Below are positions 23,965 to 32,697 of a DNA stretch of 64,000 nucleotides, piece by piece. Where the stretch lies: the NCBI GenBank assembly GCA_964367715.1, contig CAYIYO010000001.1, forward strand, positions 27,729 to 91,728. Direction: 5' to 3'. This DNA is from CAYIYO01 sp964367715 (GTDB taxonomy: Bacteria > Chlamydiota > Chlamydiia > Chlamydiales > Criblamydiaceae). The notes below the pieces were generated by a model. That model was given only the letters and a program-made list of their open reading frames with translations, was not told where the DNA came from and ran no database searches. How positions within the stretch are numbered: the first letter of the stretch is position 1; every line of letters starts with the position of its first letter. The position numbers and the translations under genes are program-made.

Positions 23965-25092
23965 ATGGAATTTGATGGGCACTCCACAGTCATTGCGCTT
24001 ATTGTTGCATGCATAGCAGTTGGCACCTATTTTTTTAAAAAAAAATTTGTTCTTTTTGTAACACTGAATGTTCCTTCGCTAAATGAGTGGATAGGAACAA
24101 ACAGCGGGTGGCGCGAAAAAACTGCGAAACTTTCCGCTATTTTATTGTGGAGTGCTTTTGCATTTTTTTTATTGGCGTATACGGATCCCCATTACTTTCG
24201 CGAACAGGCCCTCGATAACGAAGATCCTCCACTTCCTCCTCGGCCAACGGAAGGTATCGCGATTTATTTAGTGTTAGACGATTCAGGCTCGATGATGCGA
24301 GAAATTTCTGTTTTAACGCCGGATGGACGTCGAGAGAAGATGGCCAAGATGGACATGCTAAAAATTGTTACAGAACAGTTTGTGAGCGGAAATAAAGAGT
24401 TAAATCTTCCTGGAAGACCCAATGATTTAATTGGGATGATCACCTTTGCGCGGTCGGCGCGTGTCGCTTCGCCTTTGACGTTAGACCATGCATTAATTGA
24501 AAAAAAATTAAGAGAAATGGGGGTTAATCGGGATCCAGAACAACTCGGAACGGGCATTGGATATGCTCTTTTTAAAGCGGTGAATCTTATCATTGAGACC
24601 CGTCACTTTGGTCAGGAGAGGATCAAAGAGGGAAAACCTGCTTACGAGATAAAAAGTGCAGTCATTGTTTTGGTGACGGATGGTTTTCAGGAGACAAATG
24701 ATGCGGATAAGGATAATCCTTTGAGAACCATTGCCATGGACCAGGCAGCCACTGTTGCGAAAAATAACGACATTAAAGTGTACATCGTAAACATTGATCC
24801 CGAAATTGCTAGAGACCAATATAAAGACCATCGCACTCTATTTAATGCTGTGACAACAATGACAGGTGGCAAATTTTTCATGATGGATAGTGCGACAAAT
24901 TTAGTCAATATTTACGAAGAAATTGATAAATTAGAGAAAAGCCATTTGCCTGCATTTGGTGGAGTAGACAAGGAGTTATACCCTGACATTTTTAAGCGCG
25001 TGTCCGGGTATCCACTTTTAATCTTTTTAGGACTTTTAGCTCTAATGGGGTCGATCCTTCTTGAAACCATCTTTTTGAGGAGGATTCCTTAG
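23965..25092 (+). CDS. batA: BatA-like von Willebrand factor A membrane protein
   Basis: About 375 residues: N-terminal membrane segments (about 8-25 and 52-70), a periplasmic/exposed VWA domain (about 95-335) with MIDAS LDDSGSMM and a later TDGF, and a C-terminal membrane helix. In Bacteroides and Leptospira Bat proteins are linked to aerotolerance and stress. I chose the ATG at 23965 because GGAGG lies 8 nt upstream; the ATG at 23959 would be only 2 nt from it. The end overlaps batB as TAGTG. Confidence 0.88.
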   Translation: MEFDGHSTVIALIVACIAVGTYFFKKKFVLFVTLNVPSLNEWIGTNSGWREKTAKLSAILLWSAFAFFLLAYTDPHYFREQALDNEDPPLPPRPTEGIAIYLVLDDSGSMMREISVLTPDGRREKMAKMDMLKIVTEQFVSGNKELNLPGRPNDLIGMITFARSARVASPLTLDHALIEKKLREMGVNRDPEQLGTGIGYALFKAVNLIIETRHFGQERIKEGKPAYEIKSAVIVLVTDGFQETNDADKDNPLRTIAMDQAATVAKNNDIKVYIVNIDPEIARDQYKDHRTLFNAVTTMTGGKFFMMDSATNLVNIYEEIDKLEKSHLPAFGGVDKELYPDIFKRVSGYPLLIFLGLLALMGSILLETIFLRRIP

Positions 25093-26171
25093 TGCCAATT
25101 GAATTTTTTTATGGTTACCCTTTTGCGATCTTTTTACTCTTTGCTCTTCCTTTATTCCTCTTTCTTTTTTTTATGCTGATGCGCTATCGCCAAGAAAAAG
25201 TAAAAATGTTTCCCCATCTAAAAGCTGAGCGTTCACTTTTCCTATTTTGGTTACGAGTAGCTTTGCTTTGCGTTGCGTGGGGAAGCGCAGTTTTTGCATT
25301 GATGGATCCAAAAGGAAATCCACGCTATCCCGAGGGAAAAAAAGAACAAGAAAATCAATCGAAAGAAACACCGCAGCGACAACGCTCTAAGGAAGTGATT
25401 TTTTTATTAGATGATTCGGCCTCGATGGCGGTAAAAGACATGCGTACAGGAAAAAGTCGTTTTGAATCGGCAAAAGAAACAATCGATCAAGTCGTCAGCG
25501 CACTAAATGGAGAGGCGATTTCACTTTACACCTTTACGAGCGAAGTCGATAAGCGTGTCCCTGCGACAACAGACTACATTTTTATTCGATTACTCCTGCG
25601 TCAGCTAGAAATTAATGATGGCGATAGTGTGGGCACTAACATCATTAAAGCGGTAAAAACTGTAGAAGGAGATTATGAAGGTTTGGCTTCCGAAGTTTAT
25701 AAATATATTATTTTATTGTCGGATGGAGAAGACACTGCATTAGAGGGAGTATCCAAACAGGAAATCGATAAGATAATAGAACCACTCATTTTGCCTCCCG
25801 AGGCACACTTTACTCTTTACTCAATAGGAATAGGAACAGTACAAGGTGGAATCGTTCCTGATCTAGTTTACGAAGGAAAACCTGTCCACTCCTCCTTAAA
25901 ACCCCTTTTATTGCGTGCGCTCGCAATGAAATCAGGAGGTCGCTACGAAGAATTAAATGCAACGACCGCCCATGCAATCGCCAAAAAATTAGCAAAAAAT
26001 ATTCAGGAAGATTCTCCTTTTCTCTCTCCTCATGAACTGACGATCTCCAATAATAAAGAATCTATCACGGTTGTGTACGACTCTTACTACGAGTATCCTT
26101 TGATGCTTGCTATCCTTGCACTTTTGGCCGCATTATTTGTACCGGATCGTTTTCAGAGGACGAAAAGCTGA
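25092..26171 (+). CDS. batB: BatB-like von Willebrand factor A membrane protein
   Basis: 359 residues with a GTG start overlapping the batA stop by one base. Two N-terminal membrane helices (about 8-30 and 50-72), a charged Gln/Lys/Glu-rich linker, a VWA domain (about 97-300) with MIDAS LDDSASMAV and a later SDGED, then a C-terminal membrane helix. It pairs with BatA in a membrane complex. The TGA stop overlaps the next start (26171). Confidence 0.87.
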   Translation: MPIEFFYGYPFAIFLLFALPLFLFLFFMLMRYRQEKVKMFPHLKAERSLFLFWLRVALLCVAWGSAVFALMDPKGNPRYPEGKKEQENQSKETPQRQRSKEVIFLLDDSASMAVKDMRTGKSRFESAKETIDQVVSALNGEAISLYTFTSEVDKRVPATTDYIFIRLLLRQLEINDGDSVGTNIIKAVKTVEGDYEGLASEVYKYIILLSDGEDTALEGVSKQEIDKIIEPLILPPEAHFTLYSIGIGTVQGGIVPDLVYEGKPVHSSLKPLLLRALAMKSGGRYEELNATTAHAIAKKLAKNIQEDSPFLSPHELTISNNKESITVVYDSYYEYPLMLAILALLAALFVPDRFQRTKS

Positions 26172-27913
26172 TGCCAAATTTCATTCTATATTTTCTTCTT
26201 CTCCCTTTTTTACTTGTTGCCGATGAAACGCAAGTCAAGGCCGAAAGAATCGCATTTTGGCATGCAAAATCTTATCTAGAAGCAGGCGAAGGGACTAAAG
26301 CAGAAGAAATATTTAATGATTTGTTAGTCAAAGAAAAAGAGTCGTGGAAGAAAGCACTGCTTTTTTATGATAGCGCGACTTCCGCCTTACTAATGAATGG
26401 CGATGAAAAAGCCATCGATCTCTATTCACAAATTCCACTTGGGGAAAATCCCCCTCCATTTTTTATTCGTGCTCTTAAGGGAAATATGGCGATTGCCCGC
26501 TGGCATCTCGTTCAAGCCTCTTTGAAAAAGATTGAGGAAGGGACAGCTTCCTTTCCCGACACTTTTTTGAAGGCGGGGGATTTGCTTCGGCTGATCTTTA
26601 AGGACATCAACGCCGCACAAAAAGCAGAGTGTGCGATGCAAACGGATCGTTGTGTGTTACATCCTCTTTTAGAAGAAGTGCGCCTAGCAGCGCAACAAAG
26701 GCTTTCTTGGCTTTTATTAAAGCTACAGGCGATGCGCATGGAGTCGATGACAGTGGAAGAAGGCGTTCCTTTGCTCCTCACAGGAATAGAAGAATTAGAT
26801 AATACTCTCGATACTCTTTTTGACAATAAGGGCCAACCCGTTGTTATTCTTGCACAGTCGAAAAGGATTGGAAATGCGGCAACCACATGGATTCCTCTTT
26901 GGGAATTGTTAAAAAACAAACTAAACACCTCAGAGGGCTATGAAAAAGCTTTTTCTGCATTTAATTTAGCCGCTACATCCGCAGGCGCTGGCGACATTGC
27001 AAAAGCAAGAAAAAATTTACATGATGCACGCGCCTATCTTGAAGAGGTGTACCTCGGATTAATTGCGAAAAATCCGTTATTGGAATCTCTTCGAAGGCTT
27101 TTGTCACGCTATGATAATATTCGAGAAACGATGTCAATTCAGCAAGCGCCTATCGAAAGTTTGTTGCGTCAACAAACGCTTGTCTTACAAAAAATTGAGA
27201 CAGATAAAAATAAGGCAATCGCAGAAAATTCCAATAAACAGCTCGAAGAAAGCATTGCGGCTGCATATGTTGGAAATGCAGAAGGGGCGAATTTTTTTCT
27301 TAATGTGGCACGGCATGGCATTCTCCGGCTTTTTTGGGAATTAGAACCTGTTCAAGGTCCTTTTTCTCATCATCTTTTAGCAAGGACCGTCGAAGAGCAA
27401 CGAAATGCATTAGTTCTCATGAGAATCATGAATCGAATGGATGAACTTCCACTCAATGGACGGGATATTATTGCAAATGCGCAAAGTGCTGTTTTAAAAT
27501 CCACAGATGCTTTTTACAAAGCGGCTTTAATACAGCAGAAAGAAGAATTTGAACATTCCAACGACTATTGTCAATACCATCCGTGGAACGAGGCCTTTCC
27601 TCTTTTTTTTGAAGGGGAGGAAGCAGCAAAAGAAGCCCAACAGATGATAAAAAAGGTAGGACTACGTCAAGGAGAAGATGTTAAATTATTGCAAGACAAT
27701 GCATTGAATAAATTCAATCAAGCAGTGCAAGAGTTAAAAAAACCAAAATCGAACGAATCATGCAAAGAAAATCAACAGCCAGAAGAAGGCAAAGAACAAA
27801 AAACTTCTATAGACGAGGTATTGCGTTTATTACAGAAAATGGAGCAAGATGATCGACAACAGAAGACACAGAAAGCACGTCCATCGTCAGGAGGAGGCAC
27901 AAAGCCATGGTGA
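26171..27913 (+). CDS. batC: BatC-position TPR-like exported protein
   Basis: 580 residues: a signal peptide (1-17), a TPR-like helical N-terminus (RIAFWHAKSYLEAGEGTKAEEIFNDLL), a long helical middle without membrane segments, and a charged tail with VLRLLQKMEQDDRQQKTQKA ending GGGTKPW. Short helical tails of this sort close BatC-type proteins. It occupies the batC place between batB and batD but is much longer than typical BatC, so the name is by position and tail, not by full-length similarity. Confidence 0.65.
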   Translation: MPNFILYFLLLPFLLVADETQVKAERIAFWHAKSYLEAGEGTKAEEIFNDLLVKEKESWKKALLFYDSATSALLMNGDEKAIDLYSQIPLGENPPPFFIRALKGNMAIARWHLVQASLKKIEEGTASFPDTFLKAGDLLRLIFKDINAAQKAECAMQTDRCVLHPLLEEVRLAAQQRLSWLLLKLQAMRMESMTVEEGVPLLLTGIEELDNTLDTLFDNKGQPVVILAQSKRIGNAATTWIPLWELLKNKLNTSEGYEKAFSAFNLAATSAGAGDIAKARKNLHDARAYLEEVYLGLIAKNPLLESLRRLLSRYDNIRETMSIQQAPIESLLRQQTLVLQKIETDKNKAIAENSNKQLEESIAAAYVGNAEGANFFLNVARHGILRLFWELEPVQGPFSHHLLARTVEEQRNALVLMRIMNRMDELPLNGRDIIANAQSAVLKSTDAFYKAALIQQKEEFEHSNDYCQYHPWNEAFPLFFEGEEAAKEAQQMIKKVGLRQGEDVKLLQDNALNKFNQAVQELKKPKSNESCKENQQPEEGKEQKTSIDEVLRLLQKMEQDDRQQKTQKARPSSGGGTKPW

Positions 27914-29622
27914 AGATTAAATTTTTATTTATATTCCTCTTCTGTCTCACCACTCAAGCAGTAATGGCCGATTCTGCCTCAGTCCTTGTTGAGCTCAATA
28001 AAAACTCTCTTTTGCAACAGCGTCCGATTGAAGGCACGATCATCGTTGAGCATGATGTAAATGCTAAAGTAGATGTTAGCTCCTTCAAGCAGGAAGGAAA
28101 ATCCCTCACCGCTACTTTTATTAAAGATGCCAGCACGGTCCCAGGATCTCCCATCATTCGTTCCCATTACCATTTTGAAGTCGCTCCACAATCGGAAGGA
28201 ATTCATTTACTTGCACCAATCAGCGTCACAGTCGCTAACGACACCTATTCTTCTCCTGCTCTCGCCTATGAAGTGATGGGAGGAGGTCCTCAATCAGCAG
28301 ATAACCGTCAAATCATTCTACAATTAGAAAATGTCGTCGATTATACAGAGCCATTGTACTTAGGACAAGTCGCGCGCTTTGGCTACCGCATGATTTTTAA
28401 TGATAACATTGAACTGAAAGAACAGCAGCTTCCCTTGTTAGAAGCGCAAGGATTTCGTAAAATCGGAGACCAACAGGTTGCAGATAAAAAAGAAAGCAAT
28501 CAAGCCTCTCATCGCGTCATCCAAGTGGTTAAACCTATCAATGCTGGAACATTCACTTTTGGACCTTCCTATATCACAGGAATCGCTTATCGTGAAGTCT
28601 CGGGAGGCGAACGGATTTACACCAGCGCAGAGCTTCGGGCCGATGCACCAGCATTAACAGTTGTCGTAAAAGGGTTTCCAATAGAAGGAAAACCACCTTC
28701 CTTTAATGGAGCAATCGGTGAAGATCTCGATTTCAGGGTTTTCCTCCTTACGCTTCCTGAGATGAACGTGGGAGATCAGATGCTTCTCTCTCTAAATGTC
28801 AGCGGAAAAGGTGATTTGGCTGATATACCGATGCCTGATCTTTGCTGCCAACCCGGATTTTCTGGTGTCTTCAAACAAAGCGACCTCCCTCCTGTCGATA
28901 GCCTACGTGGTCTTTCTCGTACTTACGTCGTAGAAATGCGCTCTTTGACGGATAAAGTAACAGAGATTCCTCCTATCCAATTTGCCTACTTCAATCCTAA
29001 GACTTCAAAATACAAAGTCATCAGCAGTAATCCGATCCCTATTGTGGTCAATCCCGCTCCAGAAGGAATCAATGTTCCTCCGAGCACAGCAGCAGAAAAA
29101 ATCGAACAGCAAGTCGACAACCAAGAGCAACAAGGTGCTGTCTGGCCTAACACCCCTACGGTCGCACCGAGTCTAGAAATTAAAACTATCTATGATCTAG
29201 GTCCCTCAGATCTGCGCAACCTCTATTTTGGAACTTGGTGGGCCCTGTTTTTGATCCCATTAGGTGGCCTATTGCTCTATGCGCAACATCTATTTTTTGA
29301 ACAACGTAAAAAGCAAGCGGCGATTCCAAAGATCAAGGAAAGCACGGACTTCTTTGATGAAGCAATGAAAGAAAAGGATAATCCCGCACAATTTTATCAC
29401 AGTTTGAATGTGGCTTTTATGCAACGATTAAAAGAGTATGGATATATCTCTGACGCAGCGATTGGCCCGGAGGAACTTCCTAAAATTGGAATCTGCGGAG
29501 AAATAAGAGAATTTTTATGTCGCATCGAAGCAAGTCGCTTTGCAGGTCAATCAGGCTTGACAACAGACCAAATTGGAGAACAAGCTCGCCAATTTTTTGA
29601 TAGGATACAACGCCATGGATAG
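27907..29622 (+). CDS. batD: BatD-like protein (oxygen tolerance family)
   Basis: 571 residues: a signal peptide (1-21), several beta-sandwich domains (about 25-400) with BatD-style strands (LNVSGKGDLADIPMPDL), one membrane helix (about 440-460, WWALFLIPLGGLLLYA) and a cytoplasmic helical tail. BatD proteins are membrane-anchored components of the Bat complex. It overlaps the previous gene by 7 bp and the next by 8 bp. Confidence 0.87.
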   Translation: MVKIKFLFIFLFCLTTQAVMADSASVLVELNKNSLLQQRPIEGTIIVEHDVNAKVDVSSFKQEGKSLTATFIKDASTVPGSPIIRSHYHFEVAPQSEGIHLLAPISVTVANDTYSSPALAYEVMGGGPQSADNRQIILQLENVVDYTEPLYLGQVARFGYRMIFNDNIELKEQQLPLLEAQGFRKIGDQQVADKKESNQASHRVIQVVKPINAGTFTFGPSYITGIAYREVSGGERIYTSAELRADAPALTVVVKGFPIEGKPPSFNGAIGEDLDFRVFLLTLPEMNVGDQMLLSLNVSGKGDLADIPMPDLCCQPGFSGVFKQSDLPPVDSLRGLSRTYVVEMRSLTDKVTEIPPIQFAYFNPKTSKYKVISSNPIPIVVNPAPEGINVPPSTAAEKIEQQVDNQEQQGAVWPNTPTVAPSLEIKTIYDLGPSDLRNLYFGTWWALFLIPLGGLLLYAQHLFFEQRKKQAAIPKIKESTDFFDEAMKEKDNPAQFYHSLNVAFMQRLKEYGYISDAAIGPEELPKIGICGEIREFLCRIEASRFAGQSGLTTDQIGEQARQFFDRIQRHG

Positions 29623-30442
29623 AATCGAAAAAATAAAAAAGTATGTCAAAAGTCCCTATGGTGTAGGAGTTGCTTTTTTGATCTTTACTTTTTCGGTCTA
29701 TCTCTATTTTCATCAAAGTGGATTAAATGCATTGATTGAGCAGGCCGCAAGCAACTATCTTCAAGGTGAGCAAGCAGTAAGCAAATACGACCGGGAACAG
29801 GCATTCAATGCAGCTCTAGAACAGTACCTCAGCATGGAAAAAAAGTACGATCCCACATATGGAACGGGTAAACTTTATTTTAATATTGCGAGCACCCTCT
29901 TTCAACTCGAAGAATACCCTCAGGCCATCCTCTACAACTACAAAACCCTAAAATTAAATCCCAGTGATCAAAAAGCACTTGAAAATCTGGAAATTATTTG
30001 GAATCGCATCGGCCTCCCGCCTGTAGTAGAAGAACGTAATGCGTTTGACCTGATATTTTTGGAAGGAACGCTCTCTCTACCAAGAAAAATTCAGCTCTTT
30101 TCTTTGTTTTTTTTGATCACCTGTGGAGTGTTATCCTGGGCATTTTGGAAACCTTCTTCGCTAAATAAGGTCGTTGCTCCTATTTTCGGTACCGTCGCCT
30201 GCTACTTCTTATCCAGTGTTTTTTATGCCCAGTTTATTGTTCCTGTGGAAGGGGTTATCCTTAGTGCCTCTCCCCTCTATCGAGATGCAGGCACCCAATA
30301 TGCAAAGGTCGTGGAAGAACCTGTGGTATCAGGATCTAAAGTTAAAATTTTCGATATCACCCCTAACGGAGAATGGGCGAAAATTATGACTCCTAATGGC
30401 AATCTCGGCTATGTTCTTTTTGAAAAAATGCGCGTCATTTAG
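29615..30442 (+). CDS. batE: BatE-like TPR and SH3-domain membrane protein
   Basis: 275 residues: an N-terminal membrane helix (about 14-32), a TPR region (about 60-135, GKLYFNIASTLFQLEEYPQA), two further membrane helices (about 165-185 and 192-215) and a C-terminal SH3-like domain (about 220-275, ending NGEWAKIMTPNGNLGYVLFE). TPR plus SH3 is the BatE layout. I chose the ATG at 29615, which overlaps the batD end. It closes the parB-copA-batABCDE operon, followed by the hairpin at 30445-30496. Confidence 0.85.
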   Translation: MDRIEKIKKYVKSPYGVGVAFLIFTFSVYLYFHQSGLNALIEQAASNYLQGEQAVSKYDREQAFNAALEQYLSMEKKYDPTYGTGKLYFNIASTLFQLEEYPQAILYNYKTLKLNPSDQKALENLEIIWNRIGLPPVVEERNAFDLIFLEGTLSLPRKIQLFSLFFLITCGVLSWAFWKPSSLNKVVAPIFGTVACYFLSSVFYAQFIVPVEGVILSASPLYRDAGTQYAKVVEEPVVSGSKVKIFDITPNGEWAKIMTPNGNLGYVLFEKMRVI

Positions 30443-30444
30443 TA

Positions 30445-30496
30445 AAACGACAATAATGATGATAACGACACCAAGGAGATCCTTATTGTCGTTTTT
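30445..30496 (+). terminator. Terminator of the Bat operon, AAACGACA hairpin family
   Basis: AAACGACAATAA and TTATTGTCGTTT are perfect 12-bp arms ending in a T-run, three bases after the batE stop. The left arm and following ATAACGAC repeat the layout of 14004-14030, so this terminator is a copy of a dispersed element and not only a local hairpin. Confidence 0.8.
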
Positions 30497-30526
30497 CATT
30501 AAGTCAAAGAGATACTTTAGAGATGA

Positions 30527-31948
30527 TCAAATAAAAATGGCGCTCAATACGTAGAAACAACAGACAGAAACTGCCGCACCAGCAGGCACAGTAATTATCC
30601 AAGAGATGACAATATCTCGCGTCGTATTAAGGTTTAAGGCTTCCAATCCGCGTGCAAGGCCCACTCCAAGAACCGCACCTACAAGAGTATGCGTTGTAGA
30701 AATGGGCAGTCCCAGACGCGATGCTAAGACAATTGTAATGGCTGCACCAAACTCCGCCGAAAAGCCACGAGTAGGAGTCAACTCGGTGATTTTTTTGCCG
30801 ATTGTTTCGATGACACGCCATCCCCACGTCGCCAAGCCTACGACAATCCCACAGCCGCCCAGTGCAAGGGTCCATGTTGGAATCATCTCATTATTTACGC
30901 CTTGAATCCCATTTACAAGAATCTGAATCGCAGCAGACATCGGTCCGATGGCATTCGCTACATCATTAGCACCATGAGAAAATGCCATCAAGCACGCGCT
31001 CATAATCTGTAAATAACCAAACACCTTTTCGACGGATGCGTAATCGGAGCTTCCTACCATCTCTCGGGCTTGGGATGCCTCAGAGACTTCTTTGACTTGA
31101 TCGAGTAGAAGATCAATTTTATTTGCCATTTCTCCCGTTGTTTCTTTGCGAACGTTACGCAGATGCTTTTGCACCTTTTGGAGAGAGATGACCGCTTCCG
31201 GACTATACTCAGGAAGAAACTGAAGTTCAGAGTCGGGAGTTTTGATGCGCTGGACGCAAAGGTAACTGATGCCCATCCCAACCAATCCAAGAAGAAGGCT
31301 TAGTCCTAGCGCTTCATGGAACTCGAGTTGTAAATCGACATTTTTTAGTCCTCGAAACAAAATAATGATCGATAACGTCGACAAAAAGATGAAAACAATT
31401 TTTGGGGTGAGGCGTTTCGTTGCGCTGACAGGGCAAGGCGCATAAAAAATTTTTTTTCTGAGTGTGTTGAAAATAATATAGGCGATAAGTCCACCCATCA
31501 ACGGAGAAAAAATCCATGCAGAGGTAATATAAAAAACATTTCCCCAATAAACAGCCTCTAAGCCTCCGATTGCTGCACCAAAGCCTACGACTGCTCCGAC
31601 GATAGAATGGGTAGTGGAAACAGGCCAGCCAAAATAGGAAGCAAGCTGCAGCCATACGCCGGCAGCAATAAGGGCAGAAAGCATGCCCAACACAAAGGTG
31701 TAGGGATGCTGACTAAAGATGCTCGGATTAACAATCCCACTTTGTATCATATCCGTTACATGGGATCCAAAAAAATAGGCTCCGCAAAATTCAAGAATAG
31801 CGGCAATGATCACTGCTTGGCGAAGGGTGAGCGCACCTGAACCGACAGAAGTTCCTATGGCATTCGCAACATCGTTAGCGCCGATGTTCCATGCCATGTA
31901 GACGCCGGCTAGAATGACTAGGATGAGAAGAATTAGTTCAACGGACAT
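30527..31948 (-). CDS. pitA: Low-affinity inorganic phosphate permease, Pit family
   Basis: 473 residues, ten to twelve membrane helices. Both Pho4/PiT signature repeats are present: GANDVANAIGTSVGSGALTL near the N-terminus and GANDVANAIGPM near residue 330, each followed by a PxSTTH motif (PVSTTHSIVGAVVG and PISTTHTLVGAVLG). It moves phosphate with protons or sodium. It follows the DUF47 gene by 7 bp, the usual pairing. Confidence 0.94.
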   Translation of the reverse strand: MSVELILLILVILAGVYMAWNIGANDVANAIGTSVGSGALTLRQAVIIAAILEFCGAYFFGSHVTDMIQSGIVNPSIFSQHPYTFVLGMLSALIAAGVWLQLASYFGWPVSTTHSIVGAVVGFGAAIGGLEAVYWGNVFYITSAWIFSPLMGGLIAYIIFNTLRKKIFYAPCPVSATKRLTPKIVFIFLSTLSIIILFRGLKNVDLQLEFHEALGLSLLLGLVGMGISYLCVQRIKTPDSELQFLPEYSPEAVISLQKVQKHLRNVRKETTGEMANKIDLLLDQVKEVSEASQAREMVGSSDYASVEKVFGYLQIMSACLMAFSHGANDVANAIGPMSAAIQILVNGIQGVNNEMIPTWTLALGGCGIVVGLATWGWRVIETIGKKITELTPTRGFSAEFGAAITIVLASRLGLPISTTHTLVGAVLGVGLARGLEALNLNTTRDIVISWIITVPAGAAVSVCCFYVLSAIFI

Positions 31949-31955
31949 GAATTTC

Positions 31956-32630
31956 CTACTTTAATTCTAAAATTCTACGTACGCGCCATGCAAGTTTTTC
32001 AGATAAATTGGAGATGGCACTGATCGCTTCAATGATGCGTTGCCATAGGTGAAAAGTGGAATATGACATTTCTTCTTCTGCACTGAAAACAGCTTTCAAC
32101 AGTTTGCGTTGTAAAAGATCGGCCTCGTGCTCTTTAAAGGCGACAATCTCTACCATTTTACATACTTTTTCTGCTTCTGTTCCGCCAAAGGAGGATTCGA
32201 GTAGTTCGTGCATTTCATTGATAATGAGATGTGTTTCGTTGAATGTGTCAATATTTTTTTTCAAAAACTCGTTGAAGGGATCTTTAAAGGTGTCGAGCAT
32301 TTGAATTTGCTTCAATGTTGTTAATACTGCGACATCTTCGGTTCGGTCGGCGATACTATCTTGTAAGGTGAGAATTTCCAGGAGGTGGCTTCTGTCGATA
32401 GGGAGAAATAGGCTTTTTGGAAGGTGATTTCTGATGTCATTTTTTATAAGGTCAGCTTGATGCTCTAGTGTTGAAATTGTTGTCGCAATTTCTTCTGCGC
32501 TCTTAAAATCTTTTTTCTGGAGTGCATCAAAGAGGGGAATAAGCATATGCACACATTCAGAAATTTTTTTCATGTGTGATTGAAGAGGTGCGAATGGAGA
32601 ACGTCCAAAAAGCTTAAGTATCGTTAACAT
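31956..32630 (-). CDS. DUF47 / TIGR00153 PhoU-like phosphate-transport accessory protein
   Basis: 224 residues, all-helical, with the family N-terminus (LFGRSPFAPLQSHMKKI) and PhoU-like helices, for instance IATTISTLEHQADLIKNDIR and VAFKEHEADLLQRKL with acidic/His metal-binding patterns. Such proteins are encoded with Pit permeases and modulate their activity. It is the first gene of the two-gene operon with pitA. Confidence 0.92.
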   Translation of the reverse strand: MLTILKLFGRSPFAPLQSHMKKISECVHMLIPLFDALQKKDFKSAEEIATTISTLEHQADLIKNDIRNHLPKSLFLPIDRSHLLEILTLQDSIADRTEDVAVLTTLKQIQMLDTFKDPFNEFLKKNIDTFNETHLIINEMHELLESSFGGTEAEKVCKMVEIVAFKEHEADLLQRKLLKAVFSAEEEMSYSTFHLWQRIIEAISAISNLSEKLAWRVRRILELK

Positions 32631-32697
32631 TGTAAAATTGCCTTAATTTTGGCTTATTAATATCTGAATCAGCGTTTTTCTACAAGGAATTTCCTGT

